In this document: positions 51,279 through 60,657 of the stretch, in pieces
Layout: each line of letters begins with the position of its first letter
How positions within the stretch are numbered: position 1 is the stretch's first letter
Source: Carboxylicivirga taeanensis
GTDB lineage: Bacteria; Bacteroidota; Bacteroidia; Bacteroidales; Marinilabiliaceae
Direction: 5' to 3'
Length of the DNA stretch: 64,000 bases
Assembly: GCF_051851475.1 (NCBI RefSeq)
Contig: NZ_JBPUSJ010000003.1
Location: 397,913 to 461,912, forward strand
The notes under the pieces: generated by a model
The model's input: only the letters and a program-made list of their open reading frames with translations
Told to the model about the DNA's origin: nothing
The model's database searches: none
Program-made: the position numbers and the translations under genes

Positions 51279-52838
51279 ATGTTAGAACAAGCTATAAAAG
51301 ACCAGGTAACCCAAGTATTCGCCAACCTGAAGAGTTCATTCACCTTTCAGGTTGCTGTAGCCGATAACCACCCCAACAAAAACGAATTAACAGGCCTGCT
51401 TGAAGATGTGGCAGCTTGTTCCGATAAAATTGAAACCGAACTGACAAACTCTGAAAGCCTGTCGTTTACCATACTCAAAAATGGTGAATCCAGTGGCGTC
51501 ACCTTCAGGGCGGTGCCAACCGGCCATGAGTTTACAACCCTGCTATTGGCGGTGCTTAATCTGGATGGCATTGGTAAAAACCTGCCCGATGACATGCTGG
51601 TGAAACGCATTAAAAGCATCAGGCAAAAAGTGGCCCTTAAAAGCTATATTTCGCTAAGTTGCACCAATTGCCCCGATGTCGTTCAAGCCCTCAACATCCT
51701 GGCGTTTCTAAACCCGAATATCACCCACGAAATAATTGATGGCGCTATTAATAAAGAAGAAGTTGAAGCACTTAATGTGCAAGCTGTTCCCAGTGTTTAC
51801 GCCAACGGCGAACTACTGCACGTTGGCCGCTCGTCCTTAGGTGAGCTGCTCGCTAAACTGGAAACGCAGCTAGGCACAGAATACCAGCCCGAATCTACCG
51901 AAGCAAAAAACTACGATGTGGTGGTTGTGGGCGGCGGACCAGCCGGTGTTTCAGCTGCCATTTACTCGGCCCGTAAAGGCTTTTCAGTCGCCTTGGTGGC
52001 AGAAAAAGTAGGTGGCCAGGTTACCGAAACCGTTTCGATAGAGAACATGATATCGGTCCCCCAAACAACCGGCGCCGAGCTGTCGGCCAACCTCATGAGT
52101 CACCTGAATGACTACCCCATTGATATCCTGGAAAATCGACTGGTGGAAAAAACCGAACTGGCTGATGGAAAAAAACAACTCACCACATCGTTAGGCGAAA
52201 CACTCACAACATCTGCACTGATTATTGCAACCGGAGCGAGCTGGCGGAAATTGGGCGTGCCCGGCGAAAGTGATTACATTGGTAATGGAGTGGCCTTTTG
52301 CACACATTGCGATGGCCCCTTCTACAAAGATAAGAAGGTAGTGGTGGTAGGCGGAGGTAACTCAGGACTCGAGGCAGCCATTGATCTGGCTTCCATTGCC
52401 TCTGAAGTAACCGTTTTAGAATTTATGGACTGTTTGAAAGGTGACCAGGTGTTGCAAGACAAGCTGGCCCAACTCTCCAACGTAAAAATTATCACCAATG
52501 CGCAAACACTAAGCGTAAATGGAGATGGCAGCAAGGTGAACGGCTTAACCTTTAAACACCGCTCAAGCGAACAAGAAGAAGTGCTGTCAACCGATGGCGT
52601 ATTTGTGCAGATTGGCCTGCAGGCCAACAGTAAAGTTTTTTCCGACATTGTTCCGACTAACCGAATGGGCGAGATTGAAATTGACGCCCATTGTCGCACC
52701 AATATCCCGGGGGTTTATGCAGCCGGCGATGTGTCCATTGTGCCTTACAAGCAAATTGTCATTGCCATGGGCGAAGGCTCCAAAGCCGCTTTGTCAGCGT
52801 TTGAGGACAATATTAAAGGTGTTTTGTCGGCCAATTAG
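51279..52838 (+). CDS. ahpF: Alkyl hydroperoxide reductase subunit F
   Basis: A 519-residue flavoprotein that passes electrons from NADH to AhpC. The N-terminal tandem thioredoxin-fold domain has the C-x-x-C pair SCTNCPDV near 128. The FAD site starts at about 213 (VVGGGPAGVSAAIYSARKG), the active disulfide is FCTHCDGPFY, and the NADH site is VGGGNSGLEAAIDLA. All modules are present. It is followed by a strong hairpin terminator. Confidence 0.98.
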   Translation: MLEQAIKDQVTQVFANLKSSFTFQVAVADNHPNKNELTGLLEDVAACSDKIETELTNSESLSFTILKNGESSGVTFRAVPTGHEFTTLLLAVLNLDGIGKNLPDDMLVKRIKSIRQKVALKSYISLSCTNCPDVVQALNILAFLNPNITHEIIDGAINKEEVEALNVQAVPSVYANGELLHVGRSSLGELLAKLETQLGTEYQPESTEAKNYDVVVVGGGPAGVSAAIYSARKGFSVALVAEKVGGQVTETVSIENMISVPQTTGAELSANLMSHLNDYPIDILENRLVEKTELADGKKQLTTSLGETLTTSALIIATGASWRKLGVPGESDYIGNGVAFCTHCDGPFYKDKKVVVVGGGNSGLEAAIDLASIASEVTVLEFMDCLKGDQVLQDKLAQLSNVKIITNAQTLSVNGDGSKVNGLTFKHRSSEQEEVLSTDGVFVQIGLQANSKVFSDIVPTNRMGEIEIDAHCRTNIPGVYAAGDVSIVPYKQIVIAMGEGSKAALSAFEDNIKGVLSAN

Positions 52839-52864
52839 TTATTGAACGACTGAAATACAGCCAG

Positions 52865-52898
52865 GGGTCTGCACAATTATTGTGTGGGCCCTTTTTAT
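52865..52898 (+). terminator. Terminator of ahpF
   Basis: GGGTCTGCACAA pairs with TTGTGTGGGCCC (three G-T pairs) around a 3-base loop, followed by TTTTT, 27 bases after the ahpF stop. Confidence 0.88.
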
Positions 52899-52943
52899 TA
52901 TCTGCCCAGTTTGGGTACTTTTGACTTTACCAAAACACAAGTA

Positions 52944-53816
52944 ATGAATACAGACGCATTAAACACACAGTTTGGCATTGCCAATCAAATTACGTTTGAG
53001 CCATTTGAGCATACCATTATTGCCAAAATACAAAGCCCGCATGCCACTGCTAAAGTAGCGCTGTATGGCGCACATGTATTAAGCTTTATACCAAAGCAGC
53101 AAGATGACCTTCTTTTTGTAAGCCCCAACGCCATCTTTCAGAATGGGAAAGCCATCCGTGGCGGAATTCCCGTTTGCTGGCCCTGGTTTGGTGCACATCC
53201 AACAGATGCAACACTGCCCTCCCATGGTTTTGCCCGTGTTTCCAACTGGAAGGTCATCAACACATCGGCCAGTGACGATGCCGTAAGCATCAAACTGGGC
53301 TTGTCGGCCAATGCGGATACCCTGCAGCTGTGGCCCTATCTGTTTGAAGCAACCATGGAAATAAAAGTGGGCAAGCAACTATCCGTTGCCCTTCACACAA
53401 AAAACACAGATGAAAAACCGTTTGAGCTAAGCGCTGCCCTGCATAGCTACTTCCATATCTGCGACATCAACACTGCCAAGCTCGAAGGTTTGGCCGGTGT
53501 GAATTACCTGGATGATGTAAAGAACGCCAATGGCCAGCAGTCAGAAAAGTTACTGGGTTTTGGTCAACGCATCGATCGCCGCTACCGTACTACAGGTAGT
53601 GCCATTATTCATGATCACCAACGCACTATCAACATAGCTAAATCAGGCAGCGGCATTACCGTGGTATGGAACCCGGGCGAAGCACTGGCATCCCAAATGG
53701 GCGACCTGGGGGAGAGCTACAAAAATATGCTGTGTGTGGAAGCGGCCAACAGCCTCGACGACACGGTGGTGGTTCAGCCAGGCCACTCGCATACCTTGTC
53801 CACAATCATTGGTTAA
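52944..53816 (+). CDS. D-hexose-6-phosphate mutarotase (YeaD-like)
   Basis: A 290-residue aldose-1-epimerase-fold protein of the glucose-6-phosphate 1-epimerase group. AIRGGIPVCWPWFGAHP and LPSHGFARVSNW carry the conserved Arg and catalytic His; LHSYFHICDI holds the second His, and the glutamate is in LCVEAANS. The ATG at 52944 is chosen, since earlier codons run through the ahpF terminator. It interconverts anomers of phosphorylated hexoses in the cytoplasm. A hairpin at 53835-53866 follows. Confidence 0.9.
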   Translation: MNTDALNTQFGIANQITFEPFEHTIIAKIQSPHATAKVALYGAHVLSFIPKQQDDLLFVSPNAIFQNGKAIRGGIPVCWPWFGAHPTDATLPSHGFARVSNWKVINTSASDDAVSIKLGLSANADTLQLWPYLFEATMEIKVGKQLSVALHTKNTDEKPFELSAALHSYFHICDINTAKLEGLAGVNYLDDVKNANGQQSEKLLGFGQRIDRRYRTTGSAIIHDHQRTINIAKSGSGITVVWNPGEALASQMGDLGESYKNMLCVEAANSLDDTVVVQPGHSHTLSTIIG

Positions 53817-53834
53817 AATCGCTATTAACTGACA

Positions 53835-53866
53835 AAGCTCTTTGTTTATAAAACAGCAAAGAGCTT
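53835..53866 (+). terminator. Hairpin after the mutarotase gene
   Basis: AAGCTCTTTG and CAAAGAGCTT form a 10-bp stem with a 12-base loop, 18 bases past the stop codon. There is no long T tract. Confidence 0.65.
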
Positions 53867-53895
53867 ACTTACCTTTCTAAATCCATCAAAATCTT

Positions 53896-55104
53896 ATGAA
53901 ACATCTAATCACCACTCTGATGGCGGTGCTCATAGCCTATTCAGCAAGCACAGCCTGCACCACAGCCATCGTTTCGGGCAAATACACAGCCAATGGCCGC
54001 CCCATTATCTGGAAACTACGCGACACCGAAACCTTTGAAAACAAGCTACGCTACTTCAGCGATGGAAAATACGATTACATCGGCCTGATTAACTCCAACG
54101 ATGCCATTGGGGAACAAGTATGGGGAGGCTCCAATGCGGCGGGATTTGCAATTATGAATAGTGCCTCCTTCAACGTCAACCTGGATGATACAACTTCTTT
54201 TAAAGACCAGGAAGGCTACTTTATGAAGGAAGCATTACAAAAATGCGCCACTTTAAAAGATTTTGAAACACTCATTCGGAAACGACCAAGTCCTAAAGGT
54301 TTGGCGGCTCATTTTGGCGTATTGGATGCTCAAGGCGGAGTCGCTTTCTACGAAGTTAATAATTATGGCTTCACAAAGTTTGATGCCAACGACCCGGCAC
54401 AGGCACCCAATGGCTACCTCATTCGTACCAACTATTCGTTTACCGGTAAAAAAGATGTGGGCTACGGATTTATTCGCTACCAAACAGCGCAAGACCTCTT
54501 CTATCAGGCAGAAGCAATGGGTCAACTCAATGCCCAAACCATCCTGCAACAATTCTCGCGCTGCCTAAAACACTCTGTACTGGATACCGACTATCGAAAA
54601 ACATACAGCACCATTCCCAAAGGGCAGCATTTTATCAATTCTGGCGATTTAATCACCCGCCACGGCTCCTCCTCTGCCATCCTGATTGAAGGCGTCACCA
54701 AAGATGAAAGTCCGGATTTATCGACTATCTGGAGCATGGTTGGTTTCCCAAATACCTGCCTGTCGATACCCGTTTGGCTCAAAGGGGGAAACAATCTGCC
54801 TTCTACATTGGTGGCCGATGGTGCGGAAAACTGCCAGTTAAACGTCCTGTCGCTCCAACTCAAGAAACGATGCTACCCAATAGAACGCTCATCGGGCTAT
54901 AAATACCTCAATGTATCGGAACTCATTAACAGCGATGGAAATGGCATTATCCAACAGCTCGAAGGCACCGAAGCAAGCATTTTTTCAGTAACCGAACAGA
55001 TGCTTAGCAAGTGGCACAAATCATCTCCTGCAAGCAAAGACATTCAGGAGATATACACCTTAATGGACAATTTGGTGCTTAAAACCTATCATTTTTATAA
55101 ATAA
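53896..55104 (+). CDS. Exported Ntn-hydrolase (choloylglycine hydrolase / C45-like)
   Basis: A 402-residue secreted amidase-type protein. The signal peptide ends AYSASTA, leaving Cys21 (CTTAIVSG) at the mature N-terminus, the nucleophile position in linear amide C-N hydrolases. Other family-like segments are GRPIIWKLRDTE, VWGGSNAAGFAIMNSASFN and LIRTNYSF. Family members act on conjugated bile acids, penicillins or acyl-homoserine lactones; the substrate here is unknown. The Cys placement directly after an AxA-like site supports autoprocessing-free maturation by signal peptidase. Confidence 0.82.
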   Translation: MKHLITTLMAVLIAYSASTACTTAIVSGKYTANGRPIIWKLRDTETFENKLRYFSDGKYDYIGLINSNDAIGEQVWGGSNAAGFAIMNSASFNVNLDDTTSFKDQEGYFMKEALQKCATLKDFETLIRKRPSPKGLAAHFGVLDAQGGVAFYEVNNYGFTKFDANDPAQAPNGYLIRTNYSFTGKKDVGYGFIRYQTAQDLFYQAEAMGQLNAQTILQQFSRCLKHSVLDTDYRKTYSTIPKGQHFINSGDLITRHGSSSAILIEGVTKDESPDLSTIWSMVGFPNTCLSIPVWLKGGNNLPSTLVADGAENCQLNVLSLQLKKRCYPIERSSGYKYLNVSELINSDGNGIIQQLEGTEASIFSVTEQMLSKWHKSSPASKDIQEIYTLMDNLVLKTYHFYK

Positions 55105-55125
55105 CAAAGAATTGAAACAGGATGC

Positions 55126-55157
55126 CAAAGTTACAGTATACCACTGCTGTAACTTTG
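55126..55157. terminator. Hairpin terminator between convergent genes
   Basis: CAAAGTTACAG and CTGTAACTTTG form a perfect 11-bp stem with a 10-base loop between the Ntn-hydrolase and MgtC-like genes. There is no T tract. Confidence 0.7.
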
Positions 55158-55164
55158 AGCGGCC

Positions 55165-55602
55165 TCAAACATCGTCCTCTTCATCGGGGCGCTTGCTCTC
55201 CAGGTATTTATCCAACATAAGCAGTCCGGAATTGATGAGCAGAATTATAAGGGTTGCAGCAATGGCCTCTGTATAATGCCCGGCACCAGCTAAACAGCCA
55301 ATTGCCGAACTGCACCACACTGTGGCAGCCGTAGTGAGGCCGTGCACATTCACGCCTTCTTTAAAGATAATGCCTCCGCCAAGAAAACCGATTCCGGTAA
55401 CCACCTGAGCAATTATTCGGGTAACGTCACCTTGTTCCTGGGTTAAACTAACCGATAACATCACATAAAGAGCAGATCCAATGGTGACCAGGGTAATGGT
55501 TCTTAAACCAGCCGATTTTCGTCGCCAGCTGCGTTCGAACCCAATTAAAAACCCGGCTGCAAGAGCAATCATTAAGCGCATTATGAAGTCAGCAAAACTC
55601 AT
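55165..55602 (-). CDS. MgtC/SapB family membrane protein
   Basis: A 145-residue MgtC-like inner-membrane protein with about four helices. GFLIGFERSWRRKSAGLRT and VVTGIGFLGGGIIFKEGVNVHGLTTAATVWCSSAIGCLAG-like sequence (here in segments IGFLGGGIIF and TTAATVWCSSAIG) are the family signature. The C-terminal ACT-like domain of virulence-linked MgtC is absent. Related proteins help at low magnesium, but that role is not shown here. Confidence 0.92.
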   Translation of the reverse strand: MSFADFIMRLMIALAAGFLIGFERSWRRKSAGLRTITLVTIGSALYVMLSVSLTQEQGDVTRIIAQVVTGIGFLGGGIIFKEGVNVHGLTTAATVWCSSAIGCLAGAGHYTEAIAATLIILLINSGLLMLDKYLESKRPDEEDDV

Positions 55603-55751
55603 CGTACCAAGCCAATTAGTTAGTGCTACTTAATTTAAGCAATTGTGGGAGTTTTGCCAAAAGCACATGCTCATGCACAGGTCTGCATCAACAACCCGCT
55701 ATTGGAACATCGACTTGCCAATAGTTCGTGTAAGGCCCAAAAGATGAGTGC

Positions 55752-56822
55752 CTATATCTGCTCACTGGGCTTACTCTGGTTGCCATTTTGCTGATATTTA
55801 GACATACGCGCTTTCCAGCGTTGACGTGCGTACTCCTGCATATCGGTGACTGTATCTTTTTCATCAACAATTTCAAGTCCCAGAAGGGTTTCAATGATAT
55901 CTTCCATGGTAACAATCCCATCCACTCCACCATACTCATCCACCACCAAAGCAATGTGCTCTTTTTGTTTCATCAGCTTCTCCCATATTTCGAACAGCAC
56001 ACTGGAAAAAGGAACAATCATAATTTCGCGCTTGATATCTTTGAGCCTCAGTTCATGATGGTCTTCGGCCAATTTCTCAAACACCTTTTGACGAAACACG
56101 TAACCCGTAATATTTTCATCGTGCCCAGAGTAAACCGGAATACGCGAAAAATTCAGGTAATCCTTGTTGTTCAGAAAATCCTGCAGCAGCATGTTCTCAT
56201 CGGCCATGGCAACCACAACTCTGGGTGTCATAATCCCTTTAACGGTGATATTTCTCAAGCGTAGGAGGTTTTGAATAATCTTATGCTCTTTGGCATGAAA
56301 TATACCTTCATCGGCTCCGATATTGGCCAAAGCGGCTATTTCCTCGCGGCTGGTTGTTTTTTCATCCTTATTGCCCGACAACAGTCGCGTTATCATGGCC
56401 GACACCACCACCAGCGGATAAGTTATAATCAGCATCCCCCGCATAACAATGGTAGAAAATCTGGCCAGATTACGCCAGTAGTTAGCACCTATTGTTTTAG
56501 GGATGATTTCGGTGATAACCAAAATAAGAATGGTTAACACCGCTGAAACGATGCCAAATGAAGACTCCCCAAATACCTTAATGGCTTGCGCGCCTACACC
56601 TGCAGCACCCACCGTATGGGCAACGGTGTTTAAAGATAAGATAGCGGATAAAGGCTTATCAATATTGGTTTTTAGGGCGGCAAAATAGCCTGCCCAGGTT
56701 TTACCCTGCTCACTCTTTACCATTAAAAACGATTGTGGCGTAGAAAGCAGGACTGCTTCCATGATTGAACAAAGGAAGGAAACGACCAGCGCCAGAAATA
56801 AATAGACAAAAAGTAATAGCAT
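55752..56822 (-). CDS. CorC/HlyC family transporter (DUF21 plus CBS pair)
   Basis: A 356-residue CNNM/CorC-type membrane protein. The N-terminal DUF21 domain has four hydrophobic helices (about 5-25, 60-80, 85-110 and 125-145). A CBS pair follows (about 195-315), with VKGIMTPRVVVAMADE and EHIALVVDEYGGVDGIVTMEDI. Its C-terminal CorC/HlyC domain is missing, leaving a short charged tail. Magnesium or cobalt efflux is the usual assignment; the older name hemolysin is misleading. Confidence 0.92.
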   Translation of the reverse strand: MLLLFVYLFLALVVSFLCSIMEAVLLSTPQSFLMVKSEQGKTWAGYFAALKTNIDKPLSAILSLNTVAHTVGAAGVGAQAIKVFGESSFGIVSAVLTILILVITEIIPKTIGANYWRNLARFSTIVMRGMLIITYPLVVVSAMITRLLSGNKDEKTTSREEIAALANIGADEGIFHAKEHKIIQNLLRLRNITVKGIMTPRVVVAMADENMLLQDFLNNKDYLNFSRIPVYSGHDENITGYVFRQKVFEKLAEDHHELRLKDIKREIMIVPFSSVLFEIWEKLMKQKEHIALVVDEYGGVDGIVTMEDIIETLLGLEIVDEKDTVTDMQEYARQRWKARMSKYQQNGNQSKPSEQI

Positions 56823-56853
56823 TGTATTATTTAGTTTGCAATGAGAAACACCC

Positions 56854-56861
56854 CAAATTTA
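56854..56861 (-). promoter_or_regulatory. -7 promoter element for the CorC-like gene
   Basis: The minus strand reads TAAATTTG, an exact TAnnTTTG, 32 bases before the ATG. Confidence 0.42.
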
Positions 56862-57102
56862 TCTTATTTTTTAGGATTTCCCACCCTGCATCACCCATCG
56901 ATCTCATTTTACTGCATCAGGGGCGCCCATTTCAGACAGGTATTGAAGTATATTTCCACAGTAACAGGTGGTTATGGTCACACCATCAGTTCACCGGCTC
57001 TCTTCTTGCGAATTAGAGCAGTTTTATTAATTTTACGACCATCTAAACCAAAACACACACTAAACCATTGTTTTAAATGGGTTAGCTAACAAACCATTTG
57101 AA

Positions 57103-57540
57103 ATGAATTCTATTACCAAAGAGCTAACGCAAGTTACATGCGCAATTATTGTTGATGAAGGAAAAATACTGGCTGCTTTAAGACAGCGACAGATGAGTCA
57201 AAACTGGAAATGGGAGTTTCCGGGTGGCAAAATTGATGAAGGGGAAAGCCACGAAGACTGCATCAGGCGCGAAATTAAGGAAGAACTCAACATCCACATT
57301 AGCATCACCGGCAAACTGACGCCGATTATCCATTGTTGTCCAGAAAAATCAATTGAACTCATCCCTTTTATATGCTCTATAGAAAAAGGGAAAGTAAATG
57401 CAGTGGATCATGAAAAGGTATGCTGGTTTACGCCCACAGAATTAAAGTCACTTAATTGGGCCGAGGCTGATTTTAATGTGATGCAGGAATTTTTTCAAAA
57501 GCACAAGGTTGACCGGTCAACTATTGGTGGAGGCGTTTAA
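57103..57540 (+). CDS. MutT-like Nudix hydrolase (8-oxo-dGTP diphosphatase type)
   Basis: A 145-residue Nudix enzyme. The Nudix box GGKIDEGESHEDCIRREIKE with EELNI is complete, with the metal-binding E-x2-E. VTCAIIVDEGKILAALRQRQ and WKWEFPGGKI are close to MutT, and WFTPTELKSLNWAEAD is typical of its C-terminus. It likely hydrolyses oxidised dGTP. The end overlaps the convergent YwbE gene by 20 bases. Confidence 0.92.
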   Translation: MNSITKELTQVTCAIIVDEGKILAALRQRQMSQNWKWEFPGGKIDEGESHEDCIRREIKEELNIHISITGKLTPIIHCCPEKSIELIPFICSIEKGKVNAVDHEKVCWFTPTELKSLNWAEADFNVMQEFFQKHKVDRSTIGGGV

Positions 57541-57715
57541 CACGCCCCACCTGTCCGTCTTCCAGACGCACTTTTATTCCGTGTGGATGAAACTTACTTT
57601 TAGTCAGGATGTCCTTAACGACACCCTCGGTTAATTGGCCACTGCGTTGGTGTTGTTTTAAAACGATACTCACTTGGGCGCCCTGACGAATATTATCGCG
57701 ATAGTTATTATCCAT
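57521..57715 (-). CDS. YwbE family protein
   Basis: A 64-residue small basic protein of the YwbE family. RDNIRQGAQVSIVLKQHQRS, GQLTEGVVKDILTKSKFHPH and GIKVRLEDGQVGRVKRLH make the whole conserved pattern, probably a small beta-barrel. Function is unknown. It overlaps the Nudix gene by 20 bases at the 3' end and lies 11 bases after the TolC gene on the same strand. Confidence 0.93.
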   Translation of the reverse strand: MDNNYRDNIRQGAQVSIVLKQHQRSGQLTEGVVKDILTKSKFHPHGIKVRLEDGQVGRVKRLHQ

Positions 57716-57726
57716 TTTTGATGCTA

Positions 57727-59241
57727 TTATACTTCGTTCTTGGGCTTTTTCTTAATCAGTCCTTCCAGAAGCGGATTATCATACATTATTTTTTGCCCTT
57801 TTTCAAAATCATAAAGGGTTAGTTCCCTCAATCGGTAGTAGGCCAGCCAGTAGGTTTCCAGCGATTTAATATAGTCGCGTTTAGCCTCTTCGCGTTCAGC
57901 CAGTGAAATATTCAAATCGGTAATACTGATTTCACCATTTTGAAACTTTTTCAGGGCAATCTGGTAGCCATTGCCCGCCACCTTATCGGCTTCTTTTGTT
58001 GTTTCGAGCTGGGCTTCCAGCAAACTAAACTGTTCGACTTGTACGATGACCGTACGCTCAAAGTTTTCACGATCGCGCTCCACATCAAACACCACCAGAT
58101 CGCGCTTGCTTTCGGCCAGTTTAACATTCGATGTCGATTTCCCCCAGTCTAGTATAGGTATGGATAAAGATAGCTTAAGCATCTGCTGTTTTTCGGGTTC
58201 TTCGTACACCCCGGGAATGTTCGGTGCGCTGTTTGACAAACCGTAGCTCCCTCGCAAAGTTGCCACCAGACCATTGCCACGTTTAGCTTTGGTTAGATCT
58301 CTATCCGCCTCAATTAATCGCCTTTCGTATTGAGTGGACTCTTTTCGGTTTTCGAGAGCCTCATTTAAAGCCAGCTCCGGATCCACCTCAAATAAAAACA
58401 TATCCAGTGGCATCTCCAGCTCGATATTGGTTGTTTGATCCAGACCAATGTATGACTTAAGCTCAAAGTCGGCATTTTTCAGATCCATACTGGCTTGCGT
58501 GAGCGACTTTTTAGCAGTTAACACCGACAGCTTAATACGTGAGTAGTCGTTTTCTGAGATGGTGCCCAAACGTCTTTTCGTTTCGGCAATCTGCAAATTA
58601 TCCTGACTGTTGGAAAGGTTACTTTCGGCCAGCTTATAGTTGGTTTGCACGCGTAAATATCTGAAAAAACGAGCTGTTGCAGTGCGCGATATTTCCTCAA
58701 TCGATTCAACAAAATCCTTTTGAGCCTCGTCATACACCAATGGTTCTGTCTTTCGCGACCATTTCATCCAGTTGTAGGCGAATATGGGCTGGGTAAACCC
58801 AATTACAAAAGGGTCGCCCGAAAAGTTAACATTATCCTTTATCAAATCCTGCACACGATACAATGAACTGGAGGCATAAATGCTGGTTCCCGATTGCGGA
58901 ATGGACTGGTTCAACGACAACCGGGCATTTCCTTGCAACGACGATATGTGCCGGAACTCAACACTACCATCGGGCTGCGTCACCCCTTGCGTTCGTTGGT
59001 TATAATTGGGCAAATCGCCATCCAGAATCAGCTGAGGCCGAAACTGTGACTTAAAATTTTTCCAGCGCCAGAAATAATTCTCATAGCGATTTTGCGCATA
59101 CTTTACTGACGATGAACGATTAATGGCCAAATCAACCACATTTTGTAAGGTTAAGCGGTAGGTACCAGATTGGACCGACTGTGCTTGGGTGTTTAAACCG
59201 ATAAAGACAGCCAGTGCCAGGGTTCCAAGGTGTCTCATCAT
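57727..59241 (-). CDS. TolC family outer-membrane efflux protein
   Basis: A 504-residue TolC-like channel with signal peptide (MMRHLGTLALAVFIGLNTQA). The start at 59241, or at the next Met codon, avoids overlap with the adaptor gene; the longer open frame would run into it. Two similar helical repeats are seen: YRLTLQNVVDLAINRSSSVK at the N-terminus and ISITDLNISLAEREEAKRDY near the end, with a central GLVATLRGSYGLSNSAPN. It partners with the periplasmic adaptor just upstream, but no pump gene is adjacent. Confidence 0.9.
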   Translation of the reverse strand: MMRHLGTLALAVFIGLNTQAQSVQSGTYRLTLQNVVDLAINRSSSVKYAQNRYENYFWRWKNFKSQFRPQLILDGDLPNYNQRTQGVTQPDGSVEFRHISSLQGNARLSLNQSIPQSGTSIYASSSLYRVQDLIKDNVNFSGDPFVIGFTQPIFAYNWMKWSRKTEPLVYDEAQKDFVESIEEISRTATARFFRYLRVQTNYKLAESNLSNSQDNLQIAETKRRLGTISENDYSRIKLSVLTAKKSLTQASMDLKNADFELKSYIGLDQTTNIELEMPLDMFLFEVDPELALNEALENRKESTQYERRLIEADRDLTKAKRGNGLVATLRGSYGLSNSAPNIPGVYEEPEKQQMLKLSLSIPILDWGKSTSNVKLAESKRDLVVFDVERDRENFERTVIVQVEQFSLLEAQLETTKEADKVAGNGYQIALKKFQNGEISITDLNISLAEREEAKRDYIKSLETYWLAYYRLRELTLYDFEKGQKIMYDNPLLEGLIKKKPKNEV

Positions 59242-59242
59242 T

Positions 59243-60457
59243 TTATTTTTTGAGTTTTTCAACATTTACTGAACTAGCTTTACCAACAGGAGAGACAGTT
59301 GAGATGACCACTTCGTCGCCTTCCTCAAGACCACCTGTCACTTCAATGTATTCATCTGTTACCAGGCCTAGTGTCAATTCGCGCTGATGAGCGCTATCTC
59401 CATTCACAACATAGACATGCTGTACTTTTTTGTTGGTTATCATGGCGCCTTTCTTTAAACGCAGAACATCATAACGGGCCCGTTCAACAATCTGTAAATC
59501 AACCTTCTGATTAGGAATGAGCTTCGGGTGCTGGCTATTACTCAGGTGAACCGAAAACTGCAGATTACCATCCTCAATAGTTGGCATGATGCTTCCGATG
59601 CGTCCGGCCAACCGAGTATTATCCACTAGCACATATGCGCGTTTACCGGTCGACACCATGTCTTTGTGTTTGGCATCCAACGTTGCCTTAATTTTAAACC
59701 GGGTTAAATCAGACAGGTTAACCAATAATTCATCACCCTTAATTTTCTCTCCTTTTTTGCCGTGAATAGCTAAAATAATCCCATCAGAAGGTGCTTTTAC
59801 CTGCAATTGTGTTAGCAGTTCTTTTTGCTGTTCAATTTCTTTCTGTTTAATTTCGATCTGGAGCAAGAGGCCTTTTTCATCAGCAGCCAGTTGCTGCAGT
59901 TTAATCGCACTTTTCTGTTGCACGAGTTGCAGCTCCTTTTCAGCCAACACCAATTGCTGCTTCGTTTCGTCGAACTTGGCCGGCGAGATTCCTCCCACCT
60001 CCAATAGCTGCTCCTGGTCGGCTATAACCGATTTAATAGAAGAGATTTTAAGTTTTTTTGTTTCGATATTATGAGATAAATCTGCCTTGTTGCTTCGGGC
60101 TTCCAGGCGGGTTTTTTCAAGGTTATTTTGCATAACCGCAAGCTGGTCATTCAGCTGCTCTATCTTATCCTCCACTTCCTTGGTATTCAGCACCAAAATC
60201 ACCTCTCCTTCTTTCACTTCCTGACCAGGTTCTTTGAGGATACTGGTAATAATGCTGGTTGCCGGGCTTAAAAGAAGCACTTCATTTGCTGGCTCAACAA
60301 CGCCCGCTGTCGACTCCCAGGTTTCGATGTTTCCTTTGTCGACCACATACGTTTCGTAGGTGCCATTTCCAGATTTTGTTTGGCAAGCTGTAAGACATGT
60401 GACTAAAAAAATAAAAAGCGCGGCCCTACCATAAGGTTGAAAAGTAGTAAGATTCAT
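59243..60457 (-). CDS. HlyD/RND-type periplasmic adaptor lipoprotein
   Basis: A 404-residue membrane-fusion lipoprotein (lipobox about residue 25, CLTAC). A lipoyl half (AGVVEPANEVLLLSPATSII) leads to a coiled coil of about 140 residues (EQLNDQLAVMQNNLEKTRLE to KEIEQQKELLTQLQVKAPSD). The other lipoyl half then beta-barrel and membrane-proximal domains follow. The gene is first of the adaptor-TolC pair. The transporter, ABC or RND, must be encoded elsewhere. A -7 box precedes it. Confidence 0.92.
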   Translation of the reverse strand: MNLTTFQPYGRAALFIFLVTCLTACQTKSGNGTYETYVVDKGNIETWESTAGVVEPANEVLLLSPATSIITSILKEPGQEVKEGEVILVLNTKEVEDKIEQLNDQLAVMQNNLEKTRLEARSNKADLSHNIETKKLKISSIKSVIADQEQLLEVGGISPAKFDETKQQLVLAEKELQLVQQKSAIKLQQLAADEKGLLLQIEIKQKEIEQQKELLTQLQVKAPSDGIILAIHGKKGEKIKGDELLVNLSDLTRFKIKATLDAKHKDMVSTGKRAYVLVDNTRLAGRIGSIMPTIEDGNLQFSVHLSNSQHPKLIPNQKVDLQIVERARYDVLRLKKGAMITNKKVQHVYVVNGDSAHQRELTLGLVTDEYIEVTGGLEEGDEVVISTVSPVGKASSVNVEKLKK

Positions 60458-60508
60458 AAGATTTAGTATTGAAAAATTCCCTAATAGGTCAACTTTACCT
60501 GACTTTTA

Positions 60509-60537
60509 CAAAAGTAATACAAGGTTTCTAAACACAA
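60509..60537 (-). promoter_or_regulatory. Promoter of the adaptor-TolC pair
   Basis: The minus strand has TTG, 18 bp, then TACTTTTG, an exact TAnnTTTG, about 52 bases before the ATG. Confidence 0.5.
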
Positions 60538-60603
60538 GGGTATAAAAGTGTTCAAATTACAAGATGATATTACAAAAGATGTATTTTCGGCACTATATAA
60601 ATA

Positions 60604-60636
60604 AAAAAAGCCCGGATAGTTGAACTATCCGAGCTT
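60604..60636 (-). terminator. Terminator of the DUF805 gene
   Basis: AAGCTCGGATAGTT and AACTATCCGGGCTT pair with one mismatch; on the minus strand a T run follows. Confidence 0.85.
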
Positions 60637-60657
60637 TACGAGTTCTATATTTTACGA

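Noticed and set aside
55788..56264. 158-codon plus-strand frame
   Set aside because: Antisense to the CBS domains of the CorC-like protein.
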